The position numbers were made by a program, and so were the translations under genes. The notes under the pieces are model-generated. The model saw only the letters and a program-made list of their open reading frames with translations, was not told the origin of the DNA and ran no database searches. From Orychophragmus violaceus (taxonomy: Eukaryota; Streptophyta; Magnoliopsida; Brassicales; Brassicaceae), in contig CM058233.1 of NCBI GenBank assembly GCA_030180135.1, positions 100,214,994 through 100,278,993 on the forward strand: DNA of 64,000 nt, written 5' to 3'. Shown here piece after piece: positions 45,230 to 57,175 of the stretch; within the stretch, counting starts at the first letter, position 1, and each line of letters starts with the position of its first letter.

Positions 45230-45348
45230 AAATCCTTAAATAAGGATCGGTCCTAACCGAATTTGCTCTTTTTCATTTATTTTTAATGCATTCTACCTAA
45301 GAACCTGCGAGAAATTTTAACTAAGATACTTCAATGGACATGCTCTTA

Positions 45349-45935
45349 TGTACATATATCATGGCCCAAAACACCTAAAAACCATGATATATCAACTCCC
45401 CCACACTTAGCTCTTGCTTGCCCACAAGCAAATAAAGAACCAAAGCAACGAGAAAGAGGTTTGAAAACACAGAAACTCGTTTCGTCCTAGGAACTTTCGC
45501 ATTCACATTCACTTAGTAGGCCACTGAAAACATTCCTGCAGAGATCAAGACCACAATGTATCCCCCCCCCCACACTTAGCAATTGTCCCAAGTAAACTCC
45601 ACAATCAAGATAGGACATTCAAGTTCACCACACTAACCTCTGTATACAATTAGGTGCGGTCTCACGGAGGGAGTATCGATCTGAGGACACATGGACTCAA
45701 ATCATTCAGTAGCTGACCACCAAACTGTCGGTTTCTGGTTCCTTTCTTCTCCCTTTCTCCCTTAGCAACTGATTTTTCCCACTGGGTATCATTAATGTAG
45801 TTATAATCTCCTGACATTTTTTCACTTAGAAAACGTTTTTCCTCTGTTTTTACTCAATTTTTCCGAACATTATCGTGTTTGTTTGGTGTATGTGTGGCTG
45901 AGGAGAAGTGTGAGGGTTCTTTGTATATATAGACT
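45349..45935. repeat. unclassified retroelement-like sequence, right part
   Basis: Probably the continuation of 42,695-43,812 beyond the PIF element, with CCCCCACACTTAGC-type words at about 45,398 and 45,565 and ACAAGCAAA-type tracts. Non-coding. Confidence 0.35.
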
Positions 45936-45939
45936 ATTT

Positions 45940-46259
45940 TGCGACTATTTTGTGACTATTTTTGCGACTACCAATATCAGTCGCAAAAATTAGGTACAAA
46001 TTAGTTAGAAACAATTAAAATGTGAGTTTATACCGGTTTTTGCGACCAAAAGACGACCGGTTAGCAACTCGCCGAAATTAGTCGCTAATTTAGCGACTAA
46101 CTAACGACTAAAAACTTGTGGTCGCAATTTAGCGACGAATCACCGACTGTTAGCTATTAGTCGCAATATCCGCAACTAAATCGTTAAATAGTCACTAAAT
46201 TTAGCGACTGTAAACTTAGTCGCAACTTGTAGTCGCAAAAAACATGTTCTGTTGTAGTG
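45940..46259. mobile_element. CACTA-like terminus with TAGTCGC subterminal repeats
   Basis: Read inversely, the right end begins CACTACAACAGAACATG, a standard CACTA start. Inside it, TAGTCGC/GCGACTA words occur more than ten times in both orientations, typical of CACTA subterminal regions. The opposite end was not found, so this is one end or a truncated copy. Confidence 0.6.
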
Positions 46260-48695
46260 AAATCTGAGTTTCACTAAAATCAACAATCATAAAGTGTCAT
46301 CCTATTATTTAAAAACTCATAAATATTATATCACTAAATGCTAGCCAATAAAGTGCTGCATCTGCCTAAAATCTCTTCTTTTTTTATATCTAACAAACAT
46401 ATTCTTGTAAAATATCAATAGTCTTTTTCGTGTTTGATCAATTTTGTAAATACTAGTACTTTAGTAGAACCTCACTGTTAGTCCATGTTTTGGAGTAATA
46501 AACACTCAAAGAACACAGTTAGATATTTTTATGTTTTAGTGGTGAATATCCATGTTTCAAAACTCAAACGACTGATTGTATATATGAAATATGTGTTTAG
46601 AATATGAGACGGAAGAGAATTTTACTGATAATAATGAGAATCTTCATGGAAAGAACCCTTAAATCATGTGAGGTTTCTTTTGAGCTTTAGTTTGTCGTTA
46701 GCTTAATTTGTCTTCAACTAGGCTGTATTAATGGTCCTCAAAACACTCACTTAATCATTAATTAACCCACATGTCACCCCCAGAATTTGACATTAGTCTT
46801 CAACTCTCTTAATCTCAATTTCTCAGTACACAATTAGAAATAAGCAACAGAAACCTATTTTTCTTTTCGGGAAAAGGTTGCTGGCTTATTTAGGAGGCTT
46901 ATTGATTATATATATATAACCTATAAATGATTTAAATTCACTTGACAACTAAAGAAATTCACTTAACGTTTATATACATACACATATGATTATTTACATA
47001 TGGTGGGAGGGGACCATTAGTTGGGTTCATAAGAAAAGCATAATTAGTTGGGTTCATGAGAAAAGCATAAGCACGACGATGTGATATGCGCAATTAGGTG
47101 TCTTCCACGTGGGACGACTTACATTTTCAATTTAATTAACTTAGCTTAATTTACTAACTTTAACTTAATTAATTTGCTTATCAATTATACTTGGAGATCA
47201 GAAATAAACTTTGCTAAACACTATAAATAGTGACAAAGCCGCAAACGTCACCCTTCTTTAAGATTTAAGTATATGGATTGGCCCTGGATGATGATGAGGT
47301 TTATATGTTTTGATGATTTCACGTTCACTTTTAGGCTTTTGTAATTCTGTAATTTTAATGTGTTTAGGGTCTTGTAAATAATCAAAGCTAAAAAATAATA
47401 ATAATCAAAGCTAAATACAAATATATATATATATATAGCTAAATAAAGAAAGAGATTGTAGCATAAAAATAATTAATCAAAGCTAAGTACAATTTATGCT
47501 TATATAAATAAAGACTGTAGCATATTAATACTAGCTAGCCATCTGTAGTATTGGATAATGGCACTGCTGGTAGCAAAACATACAATAATCACCAACGCAT
47601 CTATACAGAGTGAGAGTATGACGTCAAAAATGGTTAACAGATGTTCATGCCTCGGTTACTACTTAGATAATAAAGTAATGAAAACCCTAATAATTTAAAC
47701 TAACCAATCAACTAATTATCCGTAGAATTCGGGATTGAAAGCAAGCTGTCCTTTTCTCTTTTTGAGCGAGCTCGTTAACTCCAACGTTGGTTTGATAAGT
47801 TCCATGCCTTTTGAAATTAAAATAAAATAAGCCAGCTAACCTCATTTCCCAACAATACTATTGAATTGGATCATTAACAACCCATCTAATTATTGGAAGC
47901 AAATTATCTATTGTAACTTCTCGGAGAATATTAAATATTGTAACTACAATATGAAAAAGAAGCACATCATTTGATAGACTGTCGTCAACTTTTTTTGGTT
48001 TCATTAAATTAGGAAATTTTGTTTATTAAAAGAGTAGAAAATTTATAAAGAAGCATCTGTATATATTTTTATGATTTGGTACACGTTCACATTTGTTTAG
48101 CATAATCTGCAATATAACGTACATATATAGGTTTCATGTTTTCTGTTTTAAATGAATCAACTGGAAGTCAACGATGAGTTAATGACAGTTTTAGTTTTAT
48201 ATACAATAAAACTCTATAAATTTATAATACTAAAACATTAATATTTTATTAATTTCGAAAATTAGTAATTTATCAAAATAAATCAATTGAATGAAAAATA
48301 TAATTTAAAACTAAATTTTTAATTAATTAAATTATTAATTTATAGAATTTTTACTCCACCAAATTTGATTAGTGAGTGATAGGTTTTTATTTATTTTGTT
48401 GACAAAAAAAAAATTCTACTATATTTTGGTGAACATACCAACATGATACACCTTGGTTACCACATTACAGAACACTCTTCGCTTTATCGGTCCATCACGT
48501 TAAAGAATCTGAGCTGAAACCCCAAAATATAAAGTAACCTAGATCTTATTGCTAATTTACGTTCTGAAAAACTCTTTAGTTGTCAACCCCACGCCAGTAC
48601 GGCATCACACATGGATTTGGTTATCAGAAACTTGCTTATTATTACTGGTTGATATAGATCGGAAAATTTTCTCGATGTAAGAAGAAAAGAAAGGA
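46260..48695. other. intergenic DNA
   Basis: No gene recognised over about 2.4 kb. AT microsatellites occur near 46,906 and 47,422. Confidence 0.5.
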
Positions 48696-48932
48696 GTGAG
48701 AGGAGAAGGGCACGTGGAGCATGAGAGAGCCGACAAAGAGCATCTCTTTAAGACATTGGAGTTTGTGTTTAATCTCTCTCCCAACAGTTCATGCGATGCC
48801 TCTCCTCTCTTTATCTTCTTCTTCGTTTCCTTCTCTCGTGGTTTTGGAATTGTCAGCGATATCTTCGCGTCTTCTTGTTATTTCACGCTCTCCAATGCTC
48901 AATCTCTATCTAATACATATGTGTGTATTCAC

Positions 48933-48934
<2 letters not shown>

Positions 48935-48965
<31 letters not shown>
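48935..48965. repeat. (C)31 homopolymer
   Basis: Thirty-one consecutive C, preceded by CACAA. Surrounding small frames read it as polyproline and are not credible genes. Long G/C homopolymers are rare in plant DNA. Confidence 0.95.
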
Positions 48966-48967
<2 letters not shown>

Positions 48968-49360
48968 AGTATTAACAAATTTGTATAAACAAACACCTTT
49001 AGATCTAAATGATATTGACAAATGGATCGTTTGACTCTCAACTAAGTAAAAGGCATAGTTCAAAAAAAGAAAGTTAAATGCTACATTTAATATATAGACC
49101 AGTTTCTATTCAACGCACAATGCTACATCTTATAACCGTGATGATCGACAAGGTACTAAACTAACATTACTAATGTGGCTATTTTTCTTCCATGACTTCT
49201 AAAGGAACAAAACAATATTCATCAATACCTTTTTCAGTATTCATCAATACATCATCATAATAATTGTAATACAAAATTACAAATCATGCTAAAGATTTAA
49301 TTATTCCATTAAAACATTAAAAACGCGTTAGAGCCACATGCACCCCCAATCTTTTTTTCT

Positions 49361-49819
49361 CTAGGGTTCTAAGTCGAACTTTGCACGTTTGAGGTCTTCT
49401 TTGTCCCGGCGATTCGCGTCGGTAGTCAGAAAAGCCTCCCAAGTTACAAACGAGTCTCGAGCTTTAACGACGGGACGGTGACTCCGTGTCAGCGAAGGAT
49501 GCACACTCTTTTTCTCCGAGATACAGAGATGGGAACTCCGAGGAAGAAATTGTTGCGGAAGCTCCAGGGCTTTGAGGGTCGACTGCCTGACTCGGCTGAG
49601 GGATAATCCACGAGAGGACGGTGGAGAGATCTCGCCGGTTCCATATGACTGTGTGATTTCGGAGTCTAGAGGGGCAATTTTCCTTTCCTTGGTTGTTGGG
49701 TAAGCATCTTTGTCAACAGAATCCATGGCGGAGTCGAGAATCCGGAAGGAGAAGGTGGTTCTCCGGAAGCTTCTTCTCGTCTGTCGCGGTGGTGGATTTT
49801 CAACGAATCGAGGTCGCAT
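49361..49819 (-). other. unrecognised 152-codon open frame
   Basis: Basic, Ser/Arg/Pro-rich frame (PPPRQTRRSFRRTTFSF, SPPSSRGLSLSRVRQ, KRAKFDLEP) in a locally GC-rich block of about 700 bp. No domain recognised, no obvious introns. It may be a transposon leader or an orphan gene; I would not call it a gene without transcript support. Confidence 0.25.
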
Positions 49820-50289
49820 GTGATGTGTGACGGTGGAAGATGTTGATGAAGCAAGGTTGCGGTGGAAGCGGTGGAAGATGACGATGAGGCCGGCTACTCT
49901 TGGTTATGGTGCTCAATTTTAGTGGCTGTGGGATAAATCCGAAGCGAGATCTTTCCGATGGTGCACAGTGATGGATCTGGAAACTGGTTTCAGATTGACC
50001 GGCAAACGCGATTACCTTCTATGTAGTGAAGGAACAAGCTCGGTGTGCCCGCCTGTGGTAGATTTGTATAATTTTTCCCACCTCATAGCCGAATTTCCAC
50101 TTGTAGGTGTGTGTTATGCTCTCTAGTGTTCTGCCTATAGTAACATTAGTGGAAACTCATATCTGTAAATGGTTGATTTTGTCGAGTAATCGGTGCCGGT
50201 TACTGCTTTCGGTTCCTGATTTTAATCAGGTTGTAAACTTTATAAAATTAGTATATTTAAGAGAGAACAATATATATTCCAATATATAA

Positions 50290-51300
50290 CCATATGTAAT
50301 TGATATTTCTTGTACTTATCATTGAATTAATGAGCTAGTTGTAAGTTTGTTAGTATATAGATACATACTAATTAATCAGATACCCATAATAATTATATAG
50401 CTAACACATGCAATTATGTAGAGGGTTTAGTCAATTAATCATTTTGTAAGGATTTGTCTTTCAATGAGAAATACAATATTATTATTTCTGTGTAAATTTG
50501 TAAATGCGTGATATCAACTTTACATCTGTCTGCTAATTAAAATGTTTGAACCATTGGACTCTTTTTGCTACAACATGTAAAGTGTCATGTTGATTATAAT
50601 GGCTATTGAAACTTGAATTCATATGTATGTTGATGTTTTGAAATGACTGGTTGAAACATCAATCACTACTTAAACTATGTTAACTCAGTTATTTTGTGAT
50701 ACAAAACCAGTTTTCGGCAAACTGTGTATGGAATTAACACAACTATCGTTAACTTGTTAAAATATTAATTTAGTGTTAGTTCGTTAATTTTGTGTTAACG
50801 CAGTTAAATTATTAACTTAGTATTAATAGAATATTCTATGAGAAAAAAGTAATATTGAATATTATCATGCTAATATCATTATTGAATGTTACATATTAGG
50901 TAATTAAAACTAATTGTGTTATATATTTAACTATCTTTCTTCTTTAAGAATCATATTAACCCGTGGACATTATTTATTACCGTGAATATTGTTTACTATC
51001 AAACAATGTTCACTCGAAAATATTATTGACTCAAACATTATTCTTTTACTAATTAAAATAAAACTCACATTTTTCTATTCTTATATATTTTCTTTCATTC
51101 TTTTTTCTTCTTCTTCTTCTTTCTTTCTTTTTTTCTTATGTTTCTTCTTATGAATTCTTCACCTGATTTAGTTAGAAAAGATAAAAAAAAAATATTATTA
51201 TAATTATGATGAAAAAATAAAAAAAAAATATAAAATAGCACAAAATATATCATGTCACAAATATAGCAGCAAGGGAAATTAACATTTTAACATTATTTTA
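50290..51300. other. AT-rich intergenic DNA
   Basis: No gene recognised. GTTAAC-type words recur at 50,680-50,830, and poly-pyrimidine tracts occur near 51,100-51,150. Confidence 0.5.
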
Positions 51301-51309
51301 GATTATAAA

Positions 51310-51540
51310 TACTTTTAACATTTATATAATTTAGGGTTTAAGGTTTAGTATTTAAACTTTTAGGTTTAGTATTTAGAGTTTATGGTTTATTATTTAGGAT
51401 TTTTGTTTATTATTTAGAGTTTAGAGATTAGTATTTAGGGTTTAAAATTTAGTATTTAATATTTATGGTTTATTATTTAGAATTTACGGTTTAGTATTTA
51501 GGATTTTTGATTTAATATTTAGGGTTTAAAGTTATGGTTA
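51310..51540. repeat. degenerate GGTTTAGTATTTAGG repeat block
   Basis: About fifteen loose copies of GGTTTAGTATTTAG(G/A) with mutated spacers. Related to TTTAGGG telomere-like DNA and similar in nature to the block at 5.5 kb, on the opposite strand. Confidence 0.7.
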
Positions 51541-51726
51541 ATTTAATCCTTATCTTTTTAATAAATTCTATTTTGATTAAAAACATTTTGTTGCTATATT
51601 TGTCAAATACCATGTTTTGTGTTATTTCGAGATTTGTCCAAAAATAAAAGTATAATAGATTTTAGTAGTGAATAGTATAGGTGAATAGTAGTTGATGCGA
51701 AAGATTTAATTATAGAATTATCCATC

Positions 51727-51967
51727 TAAAAGCTTTATAAGCTTGATCGAGATTTGTATAAAGAACTACTCTTCTTTATTGATTTAGAAACTTCTCAAAA
51801 CTAAATCTCTCAACTCTCAATCTTATGAGAATCTCCTCATAGATTCTATTATATAGGCATTAGGCAAATCTTCCTAATCCTACTTATCAAGTAATTTTCA
51901 TTTTCTCTAAATAAGCTTCTCCTTATCTAAAGATATTTTCCTTTTTCATATTTGGAATTATCTAACA
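51727..51967 (-). repeat. Copia 3' LTR (241 bp)
   Basis: Matches 56,302-56,543 with six substitutions and one single-base indel by my hand alignment. On the element's strand it runs TGTTAGATAATTCC .. AAAGCTTTTA. Confidence 0.93.
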
Positions 51968-51979
51968 TTCTCCCCCATA
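51968..51979 (-). other. Copia polypurine tract
   Basis: On the minus strand TTATGGGGGAGA directly abuts the 3' LTR start; it primes plus-strand DNA synthesis. Confidence 0.85.
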
Positions 51980-54191
51980 ATTCCAACATGAATCTTGGGT
52001 GTGTTGATTTCCTGTACTCCAATCAAGCTCCTCATTTCCTTGAACTTGTTCCTAGCTAATGGCTTTGTGAGTATGTCAGCCTTCTGCTCCTCTCCTGGTA
52101 CGTGTTCAACTTCGATCTGCTGGTTCTCCACACACACTCTTATGAAGTGATATCTTGAGAGTATATGTTTGCTTCTTCCATGATACACTGGATTTTTGGT
52201 GAGGGCTATGGCTGACTTGTTGTCTATTCTAAGCAGGACCTTCTCCTCTTCCTTTCCTAGAATTTCTCGTAACAACTCTCTTATCCATATAGCTTGCTTT
52301 GCAGCTTCAGTAGCAGCCATGAACTCTGCTTCACATGATGACAAGGCGGCCGTGGGTTGCTTTTGTGATGTCCATGTGATTGGAGATGAGCCATAATAGA
52401 AAGTGTGTCCAGAGGTGCTTCTCCCATCATCAACATCGATATTATGACTACTGTCACTATATTCAATGATTCTCTTTGACCCATCTTTCTTAAAGAACAA
52501 CCCGAACTTGGTAGTTCCTTTAACATACCTAAGAACATGCTTGATTGCTTGTCCATGAGAGACTCTCGGACTCTGCATGTAGCGACTCAGCACTCCGACA
52601 CTGTATGAGAGATATGGTCGCATGTGGAGCAAGTATCTTAGGCATCCGATTGTTCTTCTATAGGCTGTTGCATCGATCTCCTGTTCTTCTTAAGCTTTTG
52701 AGATTTTCAGACTTGACTCCATTGGTACGTGAGTCAAGTTACAAGTCTCCATCTTGTTATCAATGAGTATTCCATGTGCATAACTTTCTTGCTTCAGTCT
52801 GATCCCATCAGTACCTTGTATTACTTCAATCCCCAGATAGTATGACAATCTGCAAAGATCTGTCATCTCGAATCTCCTTGACATATCTTCCTTGAATTGT
52901 TTGATAACCTGACTAGATGTTCCTGTTACAAACAAATCATCAACGTATATGGCAATGATCAAGAGATCTCTTTTTTTCTTCTTTTGATAAATTGATGGCT
53001 CCTTTTTGCACTTGATAAACCCCATCTTCTTTAGGGTATCATCAATCTTCAGGTTCCAAGCTCTAGGAGCTTGGCGTAACCCATACAAGGCCTTGCGTAA
53101 CTTATAGACTTGAGTTTCTTCTCCTTGTTTCTCAAAGCCTTCAGGTTGAGTTACATACACTACCTCATTCAAATCACCATGCAAGAAGGCTGTTTTGACG
53201 TCAAGGTGATGTATCTCCCAACCATTGTTTGCTGCAAGAGATACAAGTAGTCGTATGGTCTCTATTCGAGCTACTGGAGCAAACACTTCATCGAAGTCAA
53301 TGCCCTGTTGTTGTACATAACCTTTAGCTACAAGTCTTGCCTTGTATTTGTTTACAGTTCCATAGGATTTTCTCTTGATCTTAAAGATCTACTTCAGTCC
53401 TATAGGTTTGACCCCATACGGCTTTTGGACCAGCTCCCATGTATTGTTCTTTTCGATGGACTCAAGCTCAGCCTCCATTGCATTGATCCATTCTTTCATG
53501 GTTGATGCTTCATTATAGCTTTCTGGTTCTCCATCCACGGTGAATAGCAATTTTCCTCCTTCATATTCAGCAAGTAACACATAGTCATCAAACCGTTTTG
53601 GTTTGTTTATAACTCGTCCAGACCTCGTTACTGCTTGTTGAACGTTGTTATGAGGTAACCTTTGGGTCTCGGTTTCCTCTTCTTCTTCATGATTCGACGC
53701 CACCTCCTCGTGCTCGTCGTTTGATGCTTCAGGTTCGTCATGGGTGTTGTGATCTTGTTGATCATGATCGAATTCGTCATGTTCTACTTCTCCCCTATCA
53801 TGATCACAAGAGACACTGAATGTTCCTGACTCAACGCTTTTGTCACTTGTGCCTGTCGACCATTCCCATCCTTTCTTTTCATCAAATATCACATCTCTAC
53901 TGACCACTACCTTCCTTGTAGCTGGATCATAGAGTCTATAAGCTTTTGAACCAGGTTCTGTTCCAAGATTGATCACGATCCTTGATCTATCATCTAGCTT
54001 CCTTACACTTGGTCCATTGATTTTTGCATATGCGACACAAACGAACACTCTCAAGTGCTCAATGTTCGGTTTCCTTGAGTTGAAACTTTCATATGGAGTT
54101 TGTCCATTCAATGCTTTTGTGGGCACTCGATTTATAATGTATGTTGAGTGACGCACTGCTTCTCCCCACATGTAATTTGGCACTTTCATTT

Positions 54192-54273
54192 CTTTAAGCA
54201 CGCTCCTTGTCATCTCCATTAATGTTCGGTTTCTTTAAGCACGCTCCTTGTCATCTCCATTAATGTTCGGTTT
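54192..54273. repeat. 41-bp tandem duplication in the Copia integrase
   Basis: Two adjacent 41-bp copies beginning CTTTAAGCACGCTCC. Since 41 is not a multiple of three, the second copy shifts the reading frame, duplicating the MEMTRSVLKE peptide across two frames. Confidence 0.93.
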
Positions 54274-56287
54274 CTCCTCTCTACTACACCGTTTTGCTGA
54301 GGCGTATAAGGTGTTGTTAGATGTCTGCTCACTCCATTTGTTTCACAGAATTGATTAAATTCTGTTGAGGTTAACTCTCCTCCTCTATCAGTACGAAAGG
54401 TCTTAATGGTCATCCCTGTTTGATTCTCAACATACTCTTTGGATCTTTTGAATCGATCAAAGGCTTCACTCTTCTCCTTAAGTAGCATAGTCCACATATA
54501 TCTTGAGAAATCATCAATTAGCACAAAGACATACTTGTTATTTGAGGGTGTTGGAGGTGATATTGGTCCACACAAGTCTCCATGAACCAGCTCCAACGTC
54601 CGGGTGGCACGAAAGCTTGCCTGACTCGGGAACGAGCCTCTTACTTGCTTCCCAACTTTACATGTGCTACACACACCTTTCTCTTGTGTTACGCACGGCA
54701 TACCAATTACCATCTTCTTTTCTACCATGTTTTTCATAACTCCAAAACTTATATGTCCTAGCCGAGCATACCAGGTCCATGTGGGATCTTCACTTTGGAT
54801 ATGAAAACACTTGGGTACATCTATCTGCATTGGCGTTTTGTATAATCGATTTGACGATCTTGTGACTTGTACAAGTAGTCTTCCAAGAGGGTCTTTCAAT
54901 ACCAAAATGACACCTTTCATATTTATTTCACATCCATTCTCTGTTACTTGCCCAAGACTTATAATATTGTGCTTCAAATCGGGTATATAGTAGATGTCTT
55001 TGAGTGACTTCTTCTCTCCAGTCTTGCTCACGAAGACAATCGAACCTTTGCCCACTATGTCCATATGTGATCCATCTCCAAATCTCACTTTTCCTTTGAC
55101 AGTCTCATCTAGACTCGAAAAGAAAGTTTCGTTCCCAGTCATATGATTGCTAGCTCCATTGTCTTGATACCAAACATCATTATCTCCTTTGTTGGCATCA
55201 AGTTTCCTTGGGAACACTTTGTCTTCATTCAGAAACACTACTTCATGCATATACAGTGCATCGGCTTCTTGTGTTTCTGCCATGTTTGCCTCTTGATTTC
55301 GAGGTGGTCGCATAGGGCAAGTGTTCACATAGTGACCAAACTAGTCACATCTCCAGCATTGAACCTTGGACAAGTCCTTCTTTCCTTTGTCATAGTTTTC
55401 AGCGGTTTCTTTTCCATGGTGTTGGATATTTAACCTTCCTCGTCCTCTGCCTCTTCCCCTTCCTCTGAAACCGCCATTACTATTACCTCTTCCTTGACCA
55501 CCGGTGTCTGCTTCAGAGTTCCCACCGGATCTGCCTCCACGACTATTACCGTACCCTCCTCGGTTCGGTTTGTGATTACTTGCATACATGAGATTTGCTT
55601 GCTCTTCATCCTTCGTATCTTCTTTGACACGTTCCTCATATGCTTTTAATCTTCCCACAATATCTTCAAAACCAGTTGTGTTTAGGTCTAACACTTGCTC
55701 AAGAGAAGCCACAATATGAATATATTTGCTTCTAGGAAGTCATGTCAAGAACTTCTTCACGATTTTCGGTTCTTCGATGCTTGTTCCCAACGAGGCTGAC
55801 TTGGATACCAAACTTGATATTTTTCCAGCAAAATCATCTACTGATTCAGTATCACTCATCTTCAACCTGTCGAACTCAACCATCAAAGTCTGTAATCGTG
55901 TTTCTCGTACTCTGTCTGCTCCTAAGTGCCGAGATTTAATCGCATCCCACACCTTCTTTGATGTGTCCTGATCTCCAACTTGCAGGATCAAAGCTTCTGG
56001 GATGGATTGGAATAGAAGGGCTATTGCAATATCATTATTTTTCAGATCAGTGGAACCAGGTTCGATGGTTTCCCATACTTGGTACACACGCAATATTACC
56101 TTCATCCGTATCGCCCAAACTGTGTAGTTTGTTGATGTCAACATGGGACATTGAACATCTTTCTTCATCGGTGGAGCATCGTCGCCTCTGGTTCGTAATG
56201 ACTCTTCATCCGTGTTAGACATCTTTTATGCAAAACCCTAGTTCGGTTTCTTCTAGGTTTTAGCGAGGTCTTTCTTGGATCGAAGAA

Positions 56288-56299
56288 GCTCTGATACCA
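56288..56299 (-). other. Copia primer-binding site (tRNA-iMet)
   Basis: On the minus strand TGGTATCAGAGC, two bases inside the 5' LTR, is complementary to the 3' end of initiator methionine tRNA, the normal Copia primer. Confidence 0.93.
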
Positions 56300-56301
56300 A
56301 A

Positions 56302-56543
56302 TAAAAGCTTTATAAGCTTGATCAAGATTTGTATAAAGAACTACTCTTCTTTATTGATTTAGAAACTTCTCAAAACTAAATCTCTCAACTCTCAATCTTA
56401 TGAGACATCTCCTCATAGATTCTATTATATAGGCATTAGGCAAATCTTCCTAATCTTACTTATCAAGTAATTTTCCTTCTCTCTAAATAAGTTTCTCCTT
56501 ATCTAAAGATATTTTCCTTTTTCATATTTGGAATTATCCAACA
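56302..56543 (-). repeat. Copia 5' LTR (242 bp)
   Basis: Partner of 51,727-51,967. About 2.5% divergence between the two LTRs implies an insertion on the order of a million years ago at usual plant rates (assumed rate, not measured). Confidence 0.93.
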
Positions 56544-57170
56544 TCATCGGTGTGAATTCATATTTTCCTTGTCATAATTTAGGGGAACAAGGTTTACATG
56601 CAATCCAAAAATGCAATTTTTTTGTCCTACCAATTTTGATTGGTTCTACTAATTATATAGTGACGAAATATTAAGGTTTAGTACGAATTATAGAGCGAGG
56701 AGGTGGGGGCAAAAGGAAACTGCCCATACATAGAAGGAAGTCACAGTCAAAATTCATAATAAGAACAATAATAACAAAATATCATATATTTATTTAACCC
56801 TAGGTTACCAATCACAACCCAAAGCTAGGCTCGAGCTCTCGCACACATCTCAAATATTAGTTTAAATAAAACCCCCTTTTTCACTTTCCAGATTTCACTT
56901 CATCCAACTCAACAACAACAAAAAAGAAGAAGAGTGAAGAGAAGAGAGAGAAACAAAAGTAAGGAGAGAAGAGAGAGAAACCCTACAAAATCAAAAGGAA
57001 GAAGAGACGAAGATGAAGAAGATCCAGCTTGGATTTCGTTGTTCATCATAACTACTTTCTTCTTTATCTAGCTTCGACAACAAAACTAGAAAAAGGTCAA
57101 CTTAAAGATCTGAGCTCTTAGATCCATCAGTCTCTTCTTTATTTTGATCCAATTTCCACCATCGAATCAT
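56544..57170. other. AHL24 promoter and leader region
   Basis: About 630 bp between the Copia 5' LTR and the AHL24 start. The last 270 bp hold a GA-rich tract (GAAGAGAAGAGAGAGAAAC) like many plant leaders. Any upstream promoter elements of AHL24 beyond this were separated by the 4.8 kb Copia insertion. Confidence 0.45.
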
Positions 57171-57175
57171 AGATC

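Larger units (their letters stand above)
43816..45345. mobile_element. PIF/Harbinger-type element with captured MnSOD gene
   Basis: A 1,530-bp element with ends GAGCATGTACATTGATGAA and (inverse) GAGCATGTCCATTGAAGTA and a TTA target duplication at 43,813-43,815 and 45,346-45,348. No transposase. It carries a colinear piece of a Mn superoxide dismutase gene with introns, then an unidentified segment. Its ends match the 257-bp MITE at 20,512, so the two belong to one family. Confidence 0.85.
51958..56222 (-). pseudogene. Copia gag-pol, broken by 4 stops and a frameshift
   Basis: Domains in Copia order: gag (SNTDEESLRTRGDD.., LTSTNYTVWAIRMKVIL), CCHC knuckle CWRCD..GHYVNTC, protease motif DNGASNHMTG (usual DSG), integrase (GDLCGPI, FVLIDDFSRYMW, FRTDRGGE, PQQNGVVERRNRTL), reverse transcriptase (WEIHHLDVKTAFLHGDL, AIYVDDLFVTG) and RNase H (YSDSSHNIDVDDGRSTSG). 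Breaks: a TGA after KKFLT near 55,737, a TAG inside the zinc knuckle near 55,329, a 41-bp tandem duplication at 54,192-54,273, a TAG for Trp near 53,388, and a TAA near 52,690. Confidence 0.93.
51727..56543 (-). mobile_element. Ty1/Copia LTR retrotransposon, inactivated
   Basis: A 4.8 kb element transcribed on the minus strand: 5' LTR 56,302-56,543, PBS, gag, protease, integrase, reverse transcriptase, RNase H, PPT, 3' LTR 51,727-51,967. Flanking pentamers CCATC and TCATC match at four of five positions, so they fit a mutated target duplication. It ends about 630 bp upstream of AHL24. Confidence 0.95.

Noticed and set aside
48696..49034. Two plus-strand ORFs ending in polyproline
   Set aside because: They read through the (C)31 run in two frames; upstream part has no recognisable domain or splice signals I can defend.
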